This document shows positions 17,281-26,877 of a stretch of DNA of 64,000 bases, piece after piece (position 1 is the first letter of the stretch; the number at the start of each line of letters is the position of its first letter). Both the position numbers and the translations under genes were made by a program. Below the pieces are notes generated by a model. It searched no databases. It had not been told where the DNA came from and worked only from the letters and a program-made list of their open reading frames with translations. Location of the stretch: the NCBI GenBank assembly GCA_028285545.1, contig JANQPA010000044.1, positions 22,096-86,095 of the forward strand, read 5' to 3'. Source of the stretch: Saprospiraceae bacterium (GTDB lineage Bacteria; Bacteroidota; Bacteroidia; Chitinophagales; Saprospiraceae).

Positions 17281-18318
17281 CTAAAACAACTTCATCTGTG
17301 GATTTTTAAACTGATGATGAAGTTCCAGATCATAAGGAATTTTTGTTGCATTGGAGAAATACAATTTTTTTGCCAATTGAAATTGTTGCTTAATCATTTC
17401 AGCGATTCTCCCCTCTCCTACCATGCGAACTCCATATCGGCTGTCATTTAACTGCCCACCATGACAATCTTTTATGCGGTTGAGAATGCGCTCTGCCCGA
17501 TCTGGATAAGTTTTGTGAACCCAATCTTCAAAAATTTCAGCCACATCTCCATTCAATCTGACCATGGTATAGGCAGCAGAATATGCTCCTAGCTCAGAAA
17601 CTGTTTCAGCCATTTCCATGATTTCATGATCGGTAAGTCCGGGGATTATAGGAGCCAACATCACATTCACAGGAATTCCTTCTTCTACCAATACCTTAAT
17701 GGTGTGCAAGCGTCGTTTAACAGTAGCGGTTCTAGGTTCTAAAAATCTTCGCACTTCTTCATTGAGGGTGGTTAAGGAAATGGATACCTTAGCCAGTTGA
17801 TGACTGGCCATTTTTTTCAAAATATCTAAATCTCTGAGTACAAGGTCATTTTTTGTTATCAATCCTACCGGGTGGCGATACTTCCAAAGAACCTCTAGTA
17901 TTCCTCTGGTAATGCCCAGTTCTTTTTCAATGGGTTGATAACAATCAGTATTGCCAGATAGCATGATGGGGATGGGCTCCCAATTTTTATGGCGAATTTT
18001 CTTTTCTAGTAGTTTAGCTGAATTTTTTTTCACTAAAATTTTCTGCTCAAAATCAATTCCTGCGCTGTAGCCCCAATAATTATGAGTATTACGAGCGTAA
18101 CAGTATACACATCCATGCTCACATCCCTGATAAGGGTTCAAACTATAAGCCATGCCGATATCAGGGCTATCAACTTTATTTAAAATGGTTTTGGGAAATA
18201 CCTCTATGTATTGGGTGCGTATGACATCTTCTCGCTCCGGAGGCATATCATCATGATGCAAATGAAATTTATTGGCTGGATTAATCTGTGCTCCCCTACC
18301 CTTAAGATATTTGTTCAT
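17281..18318 (-). CDS. PA0069-family radical SAM protein
   Basis: This cytoplasmic iron-sulfur enzyme of 345 residues is related to spore photoproduct lyase. The [4Fe-4S]/SAM motif is in YQGCEHGCVYCYARNTHNYW (CxxxCxxC). The protein opens with the family-typical KGRGAQINPANKF segment and contains the conserved SGNTDCYQPIEKE, ITKNDLVLRDLDIL and PRTATVKRRL stretches. The start ATG 18318 directly precedes this conserved beginning. The biochemical role of the PA0069 branch is not established, and a nucleic-acid repair or modification role is only suggested by its kinship to SplB. It is transcribed alone, with no related neighbours. Confidence 0.88.
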   Translation of the reverse strand: MNKYLKGRGAQINPANKFHLHHDDMPPEREDVIRTQYIEVFPKTILNKVDSPDIGMAYSLNPYQGCEHGCVYCYARNTHNYWGYSAGIDFEQKILVKKNSAKLLEKKIRHKNWEPIPIMLSGNTDCYQPIEKELGITRGILEVLWKYRHPVGLITKNDLVLRDLDILKKMASHQLAKVSISLTTLNEEVRRFLEPRTATVKRRLHTIKVLVEEGIPVNVMLAPIIPGLTDHEIMEMAETVSELGAYSAAYTMVRLNGDVAEIFEDWVHKTYPDRAERILNRIKDCHGGQLNDSRYGVRMVGEGRIAEMIKQQFQLAKKLYFSNATKIPYDLELHHQFKNPQMKLF

Positions 18319-18615
18319 GTGTGTTTTGGAAATATTACTGTTTTCAAAAATTAAACGACACTGTTGTATGGAAGAATATTATTTGGAAAATTTTACATGA
18401 ACAATAAAAAATTAGATTAAGCAAAGGCTTACCAATCTTTTCAAGCTTAGTAATCTATTATCAAACCAAATTTTATTTATCCACTTACAACGCCCAATTT
18501 AACTCTAAAATACAACAAAATTGTTTAAAAATAAATAATTTAAAACAAAAGGTTTATTTGTAAGCCAATAAGGGTATTTCTAAAATAATTGCATCTAGAG
18601 ATTAAACAATCAATT

Positions 18616-21054
18616 ATGCTGAAGAATTACCTGAAAATAGCTTATAGGAGCATTTTAAAGCACCGTGTGTATTCTCTACTTAATTTATTCGGACTGACCA
18701 TCGGAATTGCTGCCGCCATTTTGATTGGACAATATGTAGCTTTTGAAAAAAGTTATGATCAATTCCATACAAAAGCAGATCGCATATATCGTTTACCCAT
18801 AAACTTTTATAGGTTGGGAGCTCTTGAGATAGGAGATGCTATGAACTATGCTCCTACTGGACCGACCATGAAGGAAGAATTACCAGAGGTGGAAGAGTTT
18901 GTCAGAATAACTCCAGAATATAGCCGGGTGGTCCTGGCTTATGAAAATCATTTTTTCGAGGAAAAAAATGTCTATTACGCTGACTCAAGCTTTTTCCAGG
19001 TATTTGACTATCCACTTCTCTTTGGCGACAAAAACAGCTGTTTAACAAAACCAAGATCTCTGGTGCTTCCCATCTCAATAGCTGAAAAATACTTTGGCAA
19101 GCAAGAAAATTGGATAGAGAACCCTATCGGTAAAAATATCCGATTTAATAAAGATGAATTACTCACAGTAACGGGTATTATGGAAGATGTTCCCGAAAAT
19201 TCCCACATAGATTTCGGGGCACTAATGTCTTTTACCACTTTTCTCATTTTTAACAGAGATCCTAATGATAATTGGGGATGGAACGATTTTTACACCTATG
19301 TAGAATTAAAAGAAGGAGTCCGTCAAAAAGAATTTGAAGAGAAAGTAACTGCATTTGTTGCTCGCCACAAAGAGTTTGATGAAGCAGGCAATTTTGAGGA
19401 ATTCCTGGTTCAACCCATAGGAGACATCCATTTAAAATCCGATTTAAGCTATGAGGCCAAGGCTAATGGGGATGCCAAAACCGTCAATTTTTTGGCCATT
19501 ATAGCCTTAGCCATTATTCTTATCGCCTGGGTGAATTATGTCAACTTGGCTACGGCAAGAGCAGAGGAGAGAGCACAAGAGGTAGGCCTGAGAAAAGTAA
19601 TTGGGGCTACTAAAAAAAATCTCATCTTCCAATTTCTTTCTGAAGCAGGTATATTGAATGTACTGGCTGTTCTTATAGCCATTGGTCTGATCTTTTTTGC
19701 AGGACCAATACTTAATGCCTTTCTTGGAAAAACCATCCCTTTCTCAATAAATAATCTGCCCTTGGGTATTTGGGGACTTCCAATCTTTATTCTATTAGGA
19801 ACGCTGCTATCTGGTATCTACCCAGCCTTTGTACTATCTTCTTTTGCTCCATCACAGAATCTTAAGGGAAGTGAAAACATGCGGCGCAGGGGAGTATGGA
19901 TAAGAAAGGGATTGGTTACTTTCCAGTACGCTATTTCGGTAATGCTAATTGCAGGGACCTTTATTATTTTTAAACAGTTGAAATTCCTGCAAAAACAAGA
20001 TCTTGGTTTTGCATTGGATCAAACATTGATCATAAATGCCCCAAGTGTAATTAATAACGACTCTATTTTTCAAAACAGATATTTAAGTTTTAAAAATGAA
20101 CTAGAACAATATCCTAGTATCCAAAGCATCACCTCTTCTTCGGCAATACCTGGAAAAAACAGGGTTGATTTGGACAGTCATGGTGGTTTGCATCTCGTTG
20201 GGGATAGTGAAGAAAATGCAGCCAATTTTATGGTAATGCGGGTAGATGATAATTTCTTAGATGCTTATCAGATGGAGATAATCGCCGGAGAAGCATTTTC
20301 AGAAGTAAAGAAAAGCGACAATAATGCCATCGTTATAAATGAAAAAGCATTAAGTCTTTTGGGACATTCAGATCCGCAAAAAATTATTGGGAAAAAATTG
20401 CAGTATTGGAATCAACAAAGAACTATTATTGGAGTCACCAAGGATTATCACCATAAATCGCTCCGAAATGCCATAGAACCCATGATTTTGCGAAATCATC
20501 CGGGAGGACACTTGTATTTTTCAGTAAAATATTCCGCTACAAATCAAACAGATGTAGAAAGGCTGATACAAAATGCCAGAGTTAGCTGGAAGGCCGTTTA
20601 TCCAGATAATCCTTTTCACTATTTCTTCTTAGATGATCATTATAACGAGCAGTATCAGGCAGACAACCAATTGGCAAGGATTACTGCAGCATTTTCTTTT
20701 TTAATAATTTTGATTGCCTGTTTGGGACTATTTGGATTAGCGGCTTATTCCGTAAGCATCAGAGCAAAAGAAATAGGCATTCGGAAAGTCCTGGGAGCCT
20801 CTACCCAGAGCATCGTTTATTTATTCTCACGAAGCTATTTAAATTTATTACTAATTGCCTTTATCATCGGCATACCATTAACTTATTATTTATCCCTACA
20901 ATGGCTGAATAATTTCACCTCTGCTATCCAGCTAAATATTTGGCTCTTTTTAATTCCATGCATTGCCGTTATGCTGATCGCAATAATTGCCGTTAGTAGT
21001 CAGTCCCTGAGAGCAGCTTTTGCTGATCCTGTAGAATCATTAAGGAAGGAATAA
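18616..21054 (+). CDS. MacB/FtsX-like ABC transporter permease
   Basis: This inner-membrane protein of 812 residues has two FtsX modules. It starts with the family-typical MLKNYLKIAYRSILKHRVYS and a first TM (LFGLTIGIAAAILIGQYVAF), followed by a periplasmic domain, three TMs with the cytoplasmic motif RAEERAQEVGLRKVIGATKK, a second periplasmic domain, and a C-terminal block with RAKEIGIRKVLGASTQS. ATG 18616 is chosen over an upstream TTG at 18589 because it begins exactly at the conserved N-terminus. Unlike the permease at 14127 it lacks the prefix domain and has no PadR partner. No ATPase gene is nearby. It is flanked by a radical SAM gene on the other strand and by a 488-nt region with a dispersed repeat. 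Confidence 0.9.
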   Translation: MLKNYLKIAYRSILKHRVYSLLNLFGLTIGIAAAILIGQYVAFEKSYDQFHTKADRIYRLPINFYRLGALEIGDAMNYAPTGPTMKEELPEVEEFVRITPEYSRVVLAYENHFFEEKNVYYADSSFFQVFDYPLLFGDKNSCLTKPRSLVLPISIAEKYFGKQENWIENPIGKNIRFNKDELLTVTGIMEDVPENSHIDFGALMSFTTFLIFNRDPNDNWGWNDFYTYVELKEGVRQKEFEEKVTAFVARHKEFDEAGNFEEFLVQPIGDIHLKSDLSYEAKANGDAKTVNFLAIIALAIILIAWVNYVNLATARAEERAQEVGLRKVIGATKKNLIFQFLSEAGILNVLAVLIAIGLIFFAGPILNAFLGKTIPFSINNLPLGIWGLPIFILLGTLLSGIYPAFVLSSFAPSQNLKGSENMRRRGVWIRKGLVTFQYAISVMLIAGTFIIFKQLKFLQKQDLGFALDQTLIINAPSVINNDSIFQNRYLSFKNELEQYPSIQSITSSSAIPGKNRVDLDSHGGLHLVGDSEENAANFMVMRVDDNFLDAYQMEIIAGEAFSEVKKSDNNAIVINEKALSLLGHSDPQKIIGKKLQYWNQQRTIIGVTKDYHHKSLRNAIEPMILRNHPGGHLYFSVKYSATNQTDVERLIQNARVSWKAVYPDNPFHYFFLDDHYNEQYQADNQLARITAAFSFLIILIACLGLFGLAAYSVSIRAKEIGIRKVLGASTQSIVYLFSRSYLNLLLIAFIIGIPLTYYLSLQWLNNFTSAIQLNIWLFLIPCIAVMLIAIIAVSSQSLRAAFADPVESLRKE

Positions 21055-21096
21055 TTCATTAATAATTAATTATTTTCCTGCTTTATATGGAAAAAT

Positions 21097-21208
21097 GTAA
21101 AAGGTAGAAAGTAGAAAGTAGAAAGATTTCACTTGTTGTCAAAAATAAAAGTCATTGATGAGATGTAATAGGTAATTGTCCTTCTACTTTCTACTTTTTT
21201 CCTTTTAC
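21097..21208. repeat. Dispersed hairpin repeat, copy 1
   Basis: The left arm 21097-21125 is made of GTAGAAA-type units. The right arm 21181-21208 is its imperfect reverse complement (GTAAAAGG at the outer end in both). The arms are separated by about 55 nt. A related element with the same words (GTAGAAGG, GTCCTTCTAC) occurs at 60932-61000. This suggests a REP-like, non-coding mobile repeat family rather than a simple terminator. Confidence 0.55.
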
Positions 21209-21232
21209 CACCAGATAAAATGCAACTTCACT

Positions 21233-21352
21233 TCAATTATTTTCTCCTTCTATTAAAGGTATTTCCAAAGGACTATTTATTTCCATTTCTCTTCCAATAG
21301 GCCTAATACCAAGCTGAACTTCCAGATCATCAAAATTTGGATTGACTCTCAT
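21233..21352 (-). other. Possible 39-codon open frame or gene remnant
   Basis: In the 488-nt gap between the permease and the SusC gene, the minus strand encodes 39 residues beginning MRVNPNFDDLEVQLG and ending EIPLIEGENN. The composition is protein-like (balanced, acidic, few rare residues), unlike random AT-rich DNA. An in-frame TAA lies just upstream of the start. I do not recognise a family. It may be a small gene or the end of a decayed one. The rest of the gap (21353-21542) holds no supported feature beyond the expected SusC promoter. Confidence 0.3.
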
Positions 21353-21542
21353 CAATTACGCTTTTTCATCTTATTATTATCCTTGAAGTGTACGGGTATT
21401 TACGCCCGTTGTCGATATAATATACCAAGAGATATATTTTCAATAGAATTATATTCTAGGGTATTTCCGATTTGCGTAATTTAAAGATTAAGCTCACTCT
21501 ATACTTTAATAAACTGAATTAACATCGTTTAACACCAAAATT

Positions 21543-24500
21543 ATGAAAGTAAAAAACCCACATCAATCCTTTCTTTTTCCTAATCTATCAATGCCGCTGT
21601 TTTTTATGTTATGTATGTTCAGCAGTCTTGCATTCGGCAGCAGTGTTGATCTATTAGAATACAGCACCGAGAAATCACCTGTAAAAGAAGAGGTGAAAAT
21701 TACTGGAAGTGTCACTAACGAAAGTGGCGAACCGCTTATTGGAGTTACCATTAACATCAAAGGCACGGTAAGAGGAACCGTTACAGATTTAGATGGCAAT
21801 TACGAAATTGACGTAGACCCAGGAAATATCCTGATATTCTCCTATACCGGAATGGAACCCGTTGAAGTCACAGTGGGAAATCAAACGGTGATCGATATGG
21901 TCATGCAACCTGATGCCCAACTTCTGGACGAAGTAGTAGTCACCGCTTTAGGAATTGAAAGAGCAGAAGAGGCCCTTTCTTATGCGGTCTCCAAAGTTTC
22001 CGGAGATCAGATCGCCAATAAAACGGAGCCAGACGTAGTTCGGGCTTTGAATGGCCGGGTAGCGGGAGTAAACATTTCTCAATCTGGTGGTGCAGCTGGT
22101 TCTTCCACCAATATTGTCATCCGAGGTAACAACTCAGCAACAGGTGATAATCAACCACTTTTTGTGGTGGATGGTATTCCTTTCGATAACTCCATAAACA
22201 ATACCTCCAATCCGGCTCAGGCGGCTTCAACCTATTCCAACAGAGCTTTAGACCTTGACCCTAACGATATTGTCTCTATGACTGTACTAAAAGGTGGAGC
22301 TGCTGCTGCCCTGTATGGTTCCAGAGCATCAAATGGGGTTATCATTATCACCACCCGATCAGGATCCCAATCTCGAAAAGGCTTGGAGGTAGAACTGTCT
22401 AATACTCTAGGCTTTGAAGAAGTGGCCAGGTTGCCAGATTATCAAAATGAATATGGTCAAGGAAATTTTAATAATGGACAATATATCTTTAGCCCGGTAG
22501 CAACAGAATCCTGGGGGCCCAGGATCGGCAGTGGGGTATTAAATGGAGGGCTGTTTGAAGAAGGAGGACAAGTGAAATATGTTAACCACATTGGGAATAC
22601 AGTTCCTTATCAGGCCTACCCAGATAATGTAGCAGAATTTTATGAGAGGGGCTTTCAGCGTGAAACGGCCCTAAGAATTCGAGGAGGGAATGGCGTAAGT
22701 GGTTTTGCCATTACAGCTAGTAATGTAGACAATGAGGGTTTTCTTCCTAACACCGGTCTGAAAAGGACCTCCGCCAAAATTGCAGGTAATACCACCCTGG
22801 AAAATGGCTTAACCATTAACGGTTCAGTTACTTATGTTGATACACACCAGGATGGAATCCTTTCCGGTGGACACAGTACCCTTTCCAGTATTAACCGGCA
22901 AACTTTATTTATTCCACGAAGTTATGACCTTACAGGTTTTGAATACATTAACCCTGCAACAGGAGAACAATATATTTATACTTTCTGGGATAATCCTAGA
23001 TGGCTAGTGGAAGAAGGACCTTATGATAGCAATGTGGATAGAATTTTTGGCTACCTGGGGGCCCAATACGATATAAATGACTGGCTTAATGTTTCTTACA
23101 AAATTGGAACAAATACTTATACTGATAGAAGAACACAGGTAATTCCCAGAGGTAGTTTCTTTGGTCCCGGTCAGATCATTGATCATACGATAACTTTTTC
23201 GGAATTTTCTTCTAACCTATTTTTGACAGGAACCAAGGATATAGGGAACAACCTTAACCTGAGGTTTATTGTAGGACATAATTTCAACCAGCGTACATTT
23301 GATGAAAATAACTTTAGGGGGGAAGGAATCATTAAAAGAGGAATTTCAAGAATTTCTAACACCCAAACCATCGTCAACGATGTCTCTTTTGAATCAGACA
23401 GAAAGTTAGTAGGTGTATTTGCTGATGTCACCTTATCTTATAATGATTTTCTTTTCTTCAATGCTACAGGAAGAAATGACTGGTCCTCAACCCTACCCAA
23501 AAACAATAGAAGCTTTTTCTATCCTTCAGTTTCAACAGCATTTGTTTTTACTGAAGCTTTTGGTATGGATTCTAAATTACTTTCCTATGGTAAATTAAGA
23601 GTTGCTTTTGCTCAAATTGGAAATGATGCCAATCCATATCTCTTGTCTACGGTAAATACCATCAATGGAAATGCAGGTTCTTTGGAATTGCCATTTAATG
23701 GGGTTTCGGGTACTACTATTGGAAACAATTTTGGAAATCAAAGTCTGAAACCAGAGTTTACCAATGAGTTTGAGATCGGGGCAGATTTAAGACTATTCAA
23801 TTATAGAGTAGGCCTTGATATTGCTTATTATAATAAAACTACAAAAGATCAGATATTCAGTGTGGCGATTCCTGCTGTTTCAGGTTATCTCACCAAGACC
23901 CTGAATGCTGGAGAAATTTCAAATAAAGGAATTGAAATTGGCTTAGACATCAATTTATTGGAAAGTAATAATGGGCTAAACTGGAACGTCTTTACAGCCT
24001 TTGCCAGAAATGTAAGTGAAGTGGTAGCCTTGGCTGATGGATTGGATCAAATCAACCCAGGTTTTCGTCAAGGAGCATATGGTAATGTTTTGAAGGTAGG
24101 TGAACCTTATGGAGTAATTGAAGGAGAAATCCAAAATAGAACAGATGATGGTCAATTATTGATAAATCCAGTTACCGGGCTACCTTCCAAAGCTCCAGGC
24201 TTACATGTAGTAGGTGATCCCAACCCTGAATTTATCGTTGGTGTAACCAATACATTGAATTTTAAGGGCTTTAGTCTATCAGCTTTATTTGATTGGAAAC
24301 AAGGCGGGGATATCCTATGTCTTTCCTGTGGTTATTTACGAGGATTTGGGATCACAACAGAAACTGCTGAAGACAGAAGCAGATCCTATATTCTTCCTGG
24401 TGTGTTAGCCGATCCTGCCGATCCAACTAGTCCTTTGCTTGACGCAACGGGTAGTCCTATACCCAATGATGTTCAAATATCACCACAATCTTATTGGAGT

Positions 24501-24809
24501 GCGGCAGTTAGTGGCTCTCATGCTAACCAATATCGCTTTAGTGCAGAATCCTATATTTATGATGCTACCGTATTGAGGTTGAGGGAAATCACTTTGAGGT
24601 ATTCCTTTCCGAGTCGTTTATTGCAAAACACTCCTTTTGGTTCGGCAAGCATCGCACTATCAGGGCGGAATTTGTGGTTCTGGGCACCTAACCTACCCCA
24701 CCTCGATCCTGAAGTATCTACTTATGGTGCGGGTAATGTTCAAGGGGTTGAGCAATATGCCCCCCCAACTGTAAAAAATTATGGCGTGAATGTATTGCTT
24801 ACTTTCTAG
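21543..24809 (+). CDS. SusC/RagA-family TonB-linked outer-membrane protein
   Basis: This is the outer-membrane transporter of a SusCD complex, with 1088 residues. A long signal region (to about LAFGSS) is followed by the carboxypeptidase-regulatory-like domain (about residues 52-125; GSVTNESGEPLIGVTINIKG, TDLDGNYEIDV), the TonB-box-like LLDEVVVTALG, the plug (DVVRALNGRVAGVNISQ, then VLKGGAAAALYGSRASNGV) and a barrel ending in KNYGVNVLLTF. It imports a nutrient captured by the SusD lipoprotein encoded 18 nt downstream. No glycoside hydrolase or ECF sigma/anti-sigma pair lies beside it. The substrate may therefore be a peptide or another oligomer rather than a polysaccharide, since cyclophilins rather than hydrolases follow. 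That is inference. Confidence 0.95.
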   Translation: MKVKNPHQSFLFPNLSMPLFFMLCMFSSLAFGSSVDLLEYSTEKSPVKEEVKITGSVTNESGEPLIGVTINIKGTVRGTVTDLDGNYEIDVDPGNILIFSYTGMEPVEVTVGNQTVIDMVMQPDAQLLDEVVVTALGIERAEEALSYAVSKVSGDQIANKTEPDVVRALNGRVAGVNISQSGGAAGSSTNIVIRGNNSATGDNQPLFVVDGIPFDNSINNTSNPAQAASTYSNRALDLDPNDIVSMTVLKGGAAAALYGSRASNGVIIITTRSGSQSRKGLEVELSNTLGFEEVARLPDYQNEYGQGNFNNGQYIFSPVATESWGPRIGSGVLNGGLFEEGGQVKYVNHIGNTVPYQAYPDNVAEFYERGFQRETALRIRGGNGVSGFAITASNVDNEGFLPNTGLKRTSAKIAGNTTLENGLTINGSVTYVDTHQDGILSGGHSTLSSINRQTLFIPRSYDLTGFEYINPATGEQYIYTFWDNPRWLVEEGPYDSNVDRIFGYLGAQYDINDWLNVSYKIGTNTYTDRRTQVIPRGSFFGPGQIIDHTITFSEFSSNLFLTGTKDIGNNLNLRFIVGHNFNQRTFDENNFRGEGIIKRGISRISNTQTIVNDVSFESDRKLVGVFADVTLSYNDFLFFNATGRNDWSSTLPKNNRSFFYPSVSTAFVFTEAFGMDSKLLSYGKLRVAFAQIGNDANPYLLSTVNTINGNAGSLELPFNGVSGTTIGNNFGNQSLKPEFTNEFEIGADLRLFNYRVGLDIAYYNKTTKDQIFSVAIPAVSGYLTKTLNAGEISNKGIEIGLDINLLESNNGLNWNVFTAFARNVSEVVALADGLDQINPGFRQGAYGNVLKVGEPYGVIEGEIQNRTDDGQLLINPVTGLPSKAPGLHVVGDPNPEFIVGVTNTLNFKGFSLSALFDWKQGGDILCLSCGYLRGFGITTETAEDRSRSYILPGVLADPADPTSPLLDATGSPIPNDVQISPQSYWSAAVSGSHANQYRFSAESYIYDATVLRLREITLRYSFPSRLLQNTPFGSASIALSGRNLWFWAPNLPHLDPEVSTYGAGNVQGVEQYAPPTVKNYGVNVLLTF

Positions 24810-24827
24810 AAAAATAAAACTACAACC

Positions 24828-26285
24828 ATGACTTATAAATATAAATTATTGTCTTTGCTCTTTCTCACTTTATGTTTTTGGGCTTGTGACCTCGACATAA
24901 ATGAGGATCCAAATAATCCGGTTACTGCTGAAGTTCATGAATTATTGCCTAGTGGCCAGCTTACCGTGATCGAACCAGTAGCTAACCTTATAAATGCCAT
25001 TGGCTCAAGTGTGGTACAAACCAGGGTTTCTACACGGCACGATAACTACAATGTAGACATTAGTACCGTTACTGGTATTTGGAATAATCAATTTTACAGT
25101 GGCGGCTTGAATGATCTGGAACAAATTATTACCCTTGGCACTGAAAGTGAGAGTTGGCATTATGTAGGTATTGCCAAATTGATGAAGGCTTATACCTTTA
25201 GCATTATGGTTGATTTGTGGAATGATATTCCGTATACAGATGCCTTTAATCCTGATTTGGAGACCATCACTTATGATTCAGGAGAAGAAATTTATCCACG
25301 TTTAATTTCATTAATCGAAGAAGCGCTCCTGGACCTGGGCAGAAGTTCTACCTTTTCACCTGGCGGAGATGATGTCATTTATGGTGGTGATCTTGCTAAG
25401 TGGGGCAGAATGGGAAAAACGCTATTATTAAAAATGTACAACCAAACCCGTCTAGTAGATTCAAGCGTGGGTACCAAAATGCAGGCCTTGATTAACGAGA
25501 CTAGTACCATCCAATCTAGTGCCGACGATTTTCAAGTGGTCTTTGGATCTTCTACTGCACCTGAGAATAGAATGCCTCTTTTTACTTCTGATTATGTTTT
25601 TAGACTTGACAATAGGATCAGCAATTATTTTGGTGATTTGCTGTACGGAAATAATGACCCAAGAATCCCCTATTATTTTTACAATCAGACACCTGGAACC
25701 TTTGTAGGCAGAGATTCCGGTGATCCAAGTGATTTAGCTCAATTTGAAGATCAGGATACCAGAACTTTTCATGGAGTATACCCTGCAGGGGGACAGTTTG
25801 ATGCCGGACAAGGTGGTGCTACCAATGGGGATATGGGCTTAAAAGGAGCTGGTACCTTCCGCATGATGACCAATGCCATGCGCATATTCATAGAGGCAGA
25901 AGCAGTACTCACCCTCGGTCTTAATGGCTCCGGAACCATTGAAGAATTATTCGAGGCTGGTATCAGAGCTTCTATGGAAAAGGTAAATGAAATGGGCGTT
26001 GGAACCATTACCTCTACTCAAATTGATGATTATGTGAATGCAAGAATGGCCGAATTTGATGTGGCAGATAATGATGGCAAACTGAGATTGGTCATGATGG
26101 AGAAATACATTCACAATTTTGGGAATGGCTTTGAGCAGTATAATGATTGGCGGCGAACCGGTATTCCGGATGATCTCACATTGGTGGTCCAAACTGGTGT
26201 CATATTGAATCGTTTTCCGTATCCCTCCACAGAAAACCCTCCGAGTCAGCCACCTAATAATGAATTTGTTTTTTGGGATAATTAA
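24828..26285 (+). CDS. SusD/RagB-family nutrient-binding lipoprotein
   Basis: This is the surface lipoprotein partner of the preceding SusC, with 485 residues. The signal peptide ends in the lipobox CFWAC, followed by DLDINEDPNNPVTA, the start typical of the SusD-like 2 subgroup. TPR-like helices (YVGIAKLMKAYTFSIMVDLW, DIPYTDAF, YPRLISLIEEALLDLG) and the C-terminal GFEQYNDWRRTGIPDDL segment match the family. It caps the SusC barrel and binds the substrate outside the cell. The gene lies between the susC-like gene (18 nt gap) and a small lipoprotein gene (15 nt gap), so the three form one operon. Confidence 0.93.
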   Translation: MTYKYKLLSLLFLTLCFWACDLDINEDPNNPVTAEVHELLPSGQLTVIEPVANLINAIGSSVVQTRVSTRHDNYNVDISTVTGIWNNQFYSGGLNDLEQIITLGTESESWHYVGIAKLMKAYTFSIMVDLWNDIPYTDAFNPDLETITYDSGEEIYPRLISLIEEALLDLGRSSTFSPGGDDVIYGGDLAKWGRMGKTLLLKMYNQTRLVDSSVGTKMQALINETSTIQSSADDFQVVFGSSTAPENRMPLFTSDYVFRLDNRISNYFGDLLYGNNDPRIPYYFYNQTPGTFVGRDSGDPSDLAQFEDQDTRTFHGVYPAGGQFDAGQGGATNGDMGLKGAGTFRMMTNAMRIFIEAEAVLTLGLNGSGTIEELFEAGIRASMEKVNEMGVGTITSTQIDDYVNARMAEFDVADNDGKLRLVMMEKYIHNFGNGFEQYNDWRRTGIPDDLTLVVQTGVILNRFPYPSTENPPSQPPNNEFVFWDN

Positions 26286-26300
26286 TCAAAATAATACAAT

Positions 26301-26786
26301 ATGAAAAAATTAAAATATATAAGCGCTATATTTCTTTTAGGACTATTCTTAGCCAGCTGTGATCATAGTGAAAATGAAATCGTTCCTGATTTTCTAGATG
26401 GCACCCAATATGGAGTAATTCTTCATGTAAATGTTTCAAGTGCCACCACAATTAGTGTTGCGGATGCCGCCACATCAAATGTGAATTTTGAAGTGAGCAT
26501 TGAAGGAGATAAACGGCCCGTGGCTTCAGTAGCTGTCAACAAAATATTTGTTGGAGCCGATGGAGGTTCATCCGAAGAAATGGAGCAAACTTCTGTAAGT
26601 TCCTTCCCGAGCAATGTATCTTTATCTGTTGGAGATCTGGTAAATGGCATTCCAGATTTAGCAGTAGATTCATTAGTAGCTGGAGATGGTTTTCAAATGA
26701 ATTTCACCATTACTTATGCAGATGGAGGCGTAGTCACCAGATTTGGCACCCGCCTGAATCCAAACTTCAAAGTCACTTTTGAATAA
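26301..26786 (+). CDS. Small lipoprotein of the SusCD operon, unknown function
   Basis: This protein of 161 residues has the signal peptide MKKLKYISAIFLLGLFLASC, with the lipobox LASC, and an acidic region right after the Cys (DHSENEIVPDF). Such a region often marks surface-exposed lipoproteins in Bacteroidota. The rest looks like one beta-sandwich domain with alternating hydrophobic residues (YGVILHVNVSSATTISV, NVNFEVSIEG). By position it is the SusE/F-like third component, perhaps an accessory binding protein. I do not recognise a named family. A strong hairpin (26813-26841) follows 26 nt after its stop and probably ends the operon. Confidence 0.75.
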   Translation: MKKLKYISAIFLLGLFLASCDHSENEIVPDFLDGTQYGVILHVNVSSATTISVADAATSNVNFEVSIEGDKRPVASVAVNKIFVGADGGSSEEMEQTSVSSFPSNVSLSVGDLVNGIPDLAVDSLVAGDGFQMNFTITYADGGVVTRFGTRLNPNFKVTFE

Positions 26787-26812
26787 AAGATGAGATAATA
26801 TCCATTCTACTT

Positions 26813-26841
26813 TATTGAACCCCGTTAACCGGGGTTCAATA
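26813..26841 (+). terminator. Hairpin at the end of the SusCD operon
   Basis: A perfect 12-bp stem (26813-26824 with 26830-26841, core GAACCCCG/CGGGGTTC) closes a 5-nt loop TTAAC. No T-run follows, so termination is inferred from the stem strength and its place between the small lipoprotein gene and the first cyclophilin gene. Confidence 0.6.
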
Positions 26842-26877
26842 TCAATTCTATTTGCATTGTTTCTTAATCAATTGGTT

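Noticed and set aside
26815..26877. Upstream start for the first cyclophilin
   Set aside because: It would lie inside the terminator-like hairpin, and ATG 26878 gives a proper lipoprotein signal.
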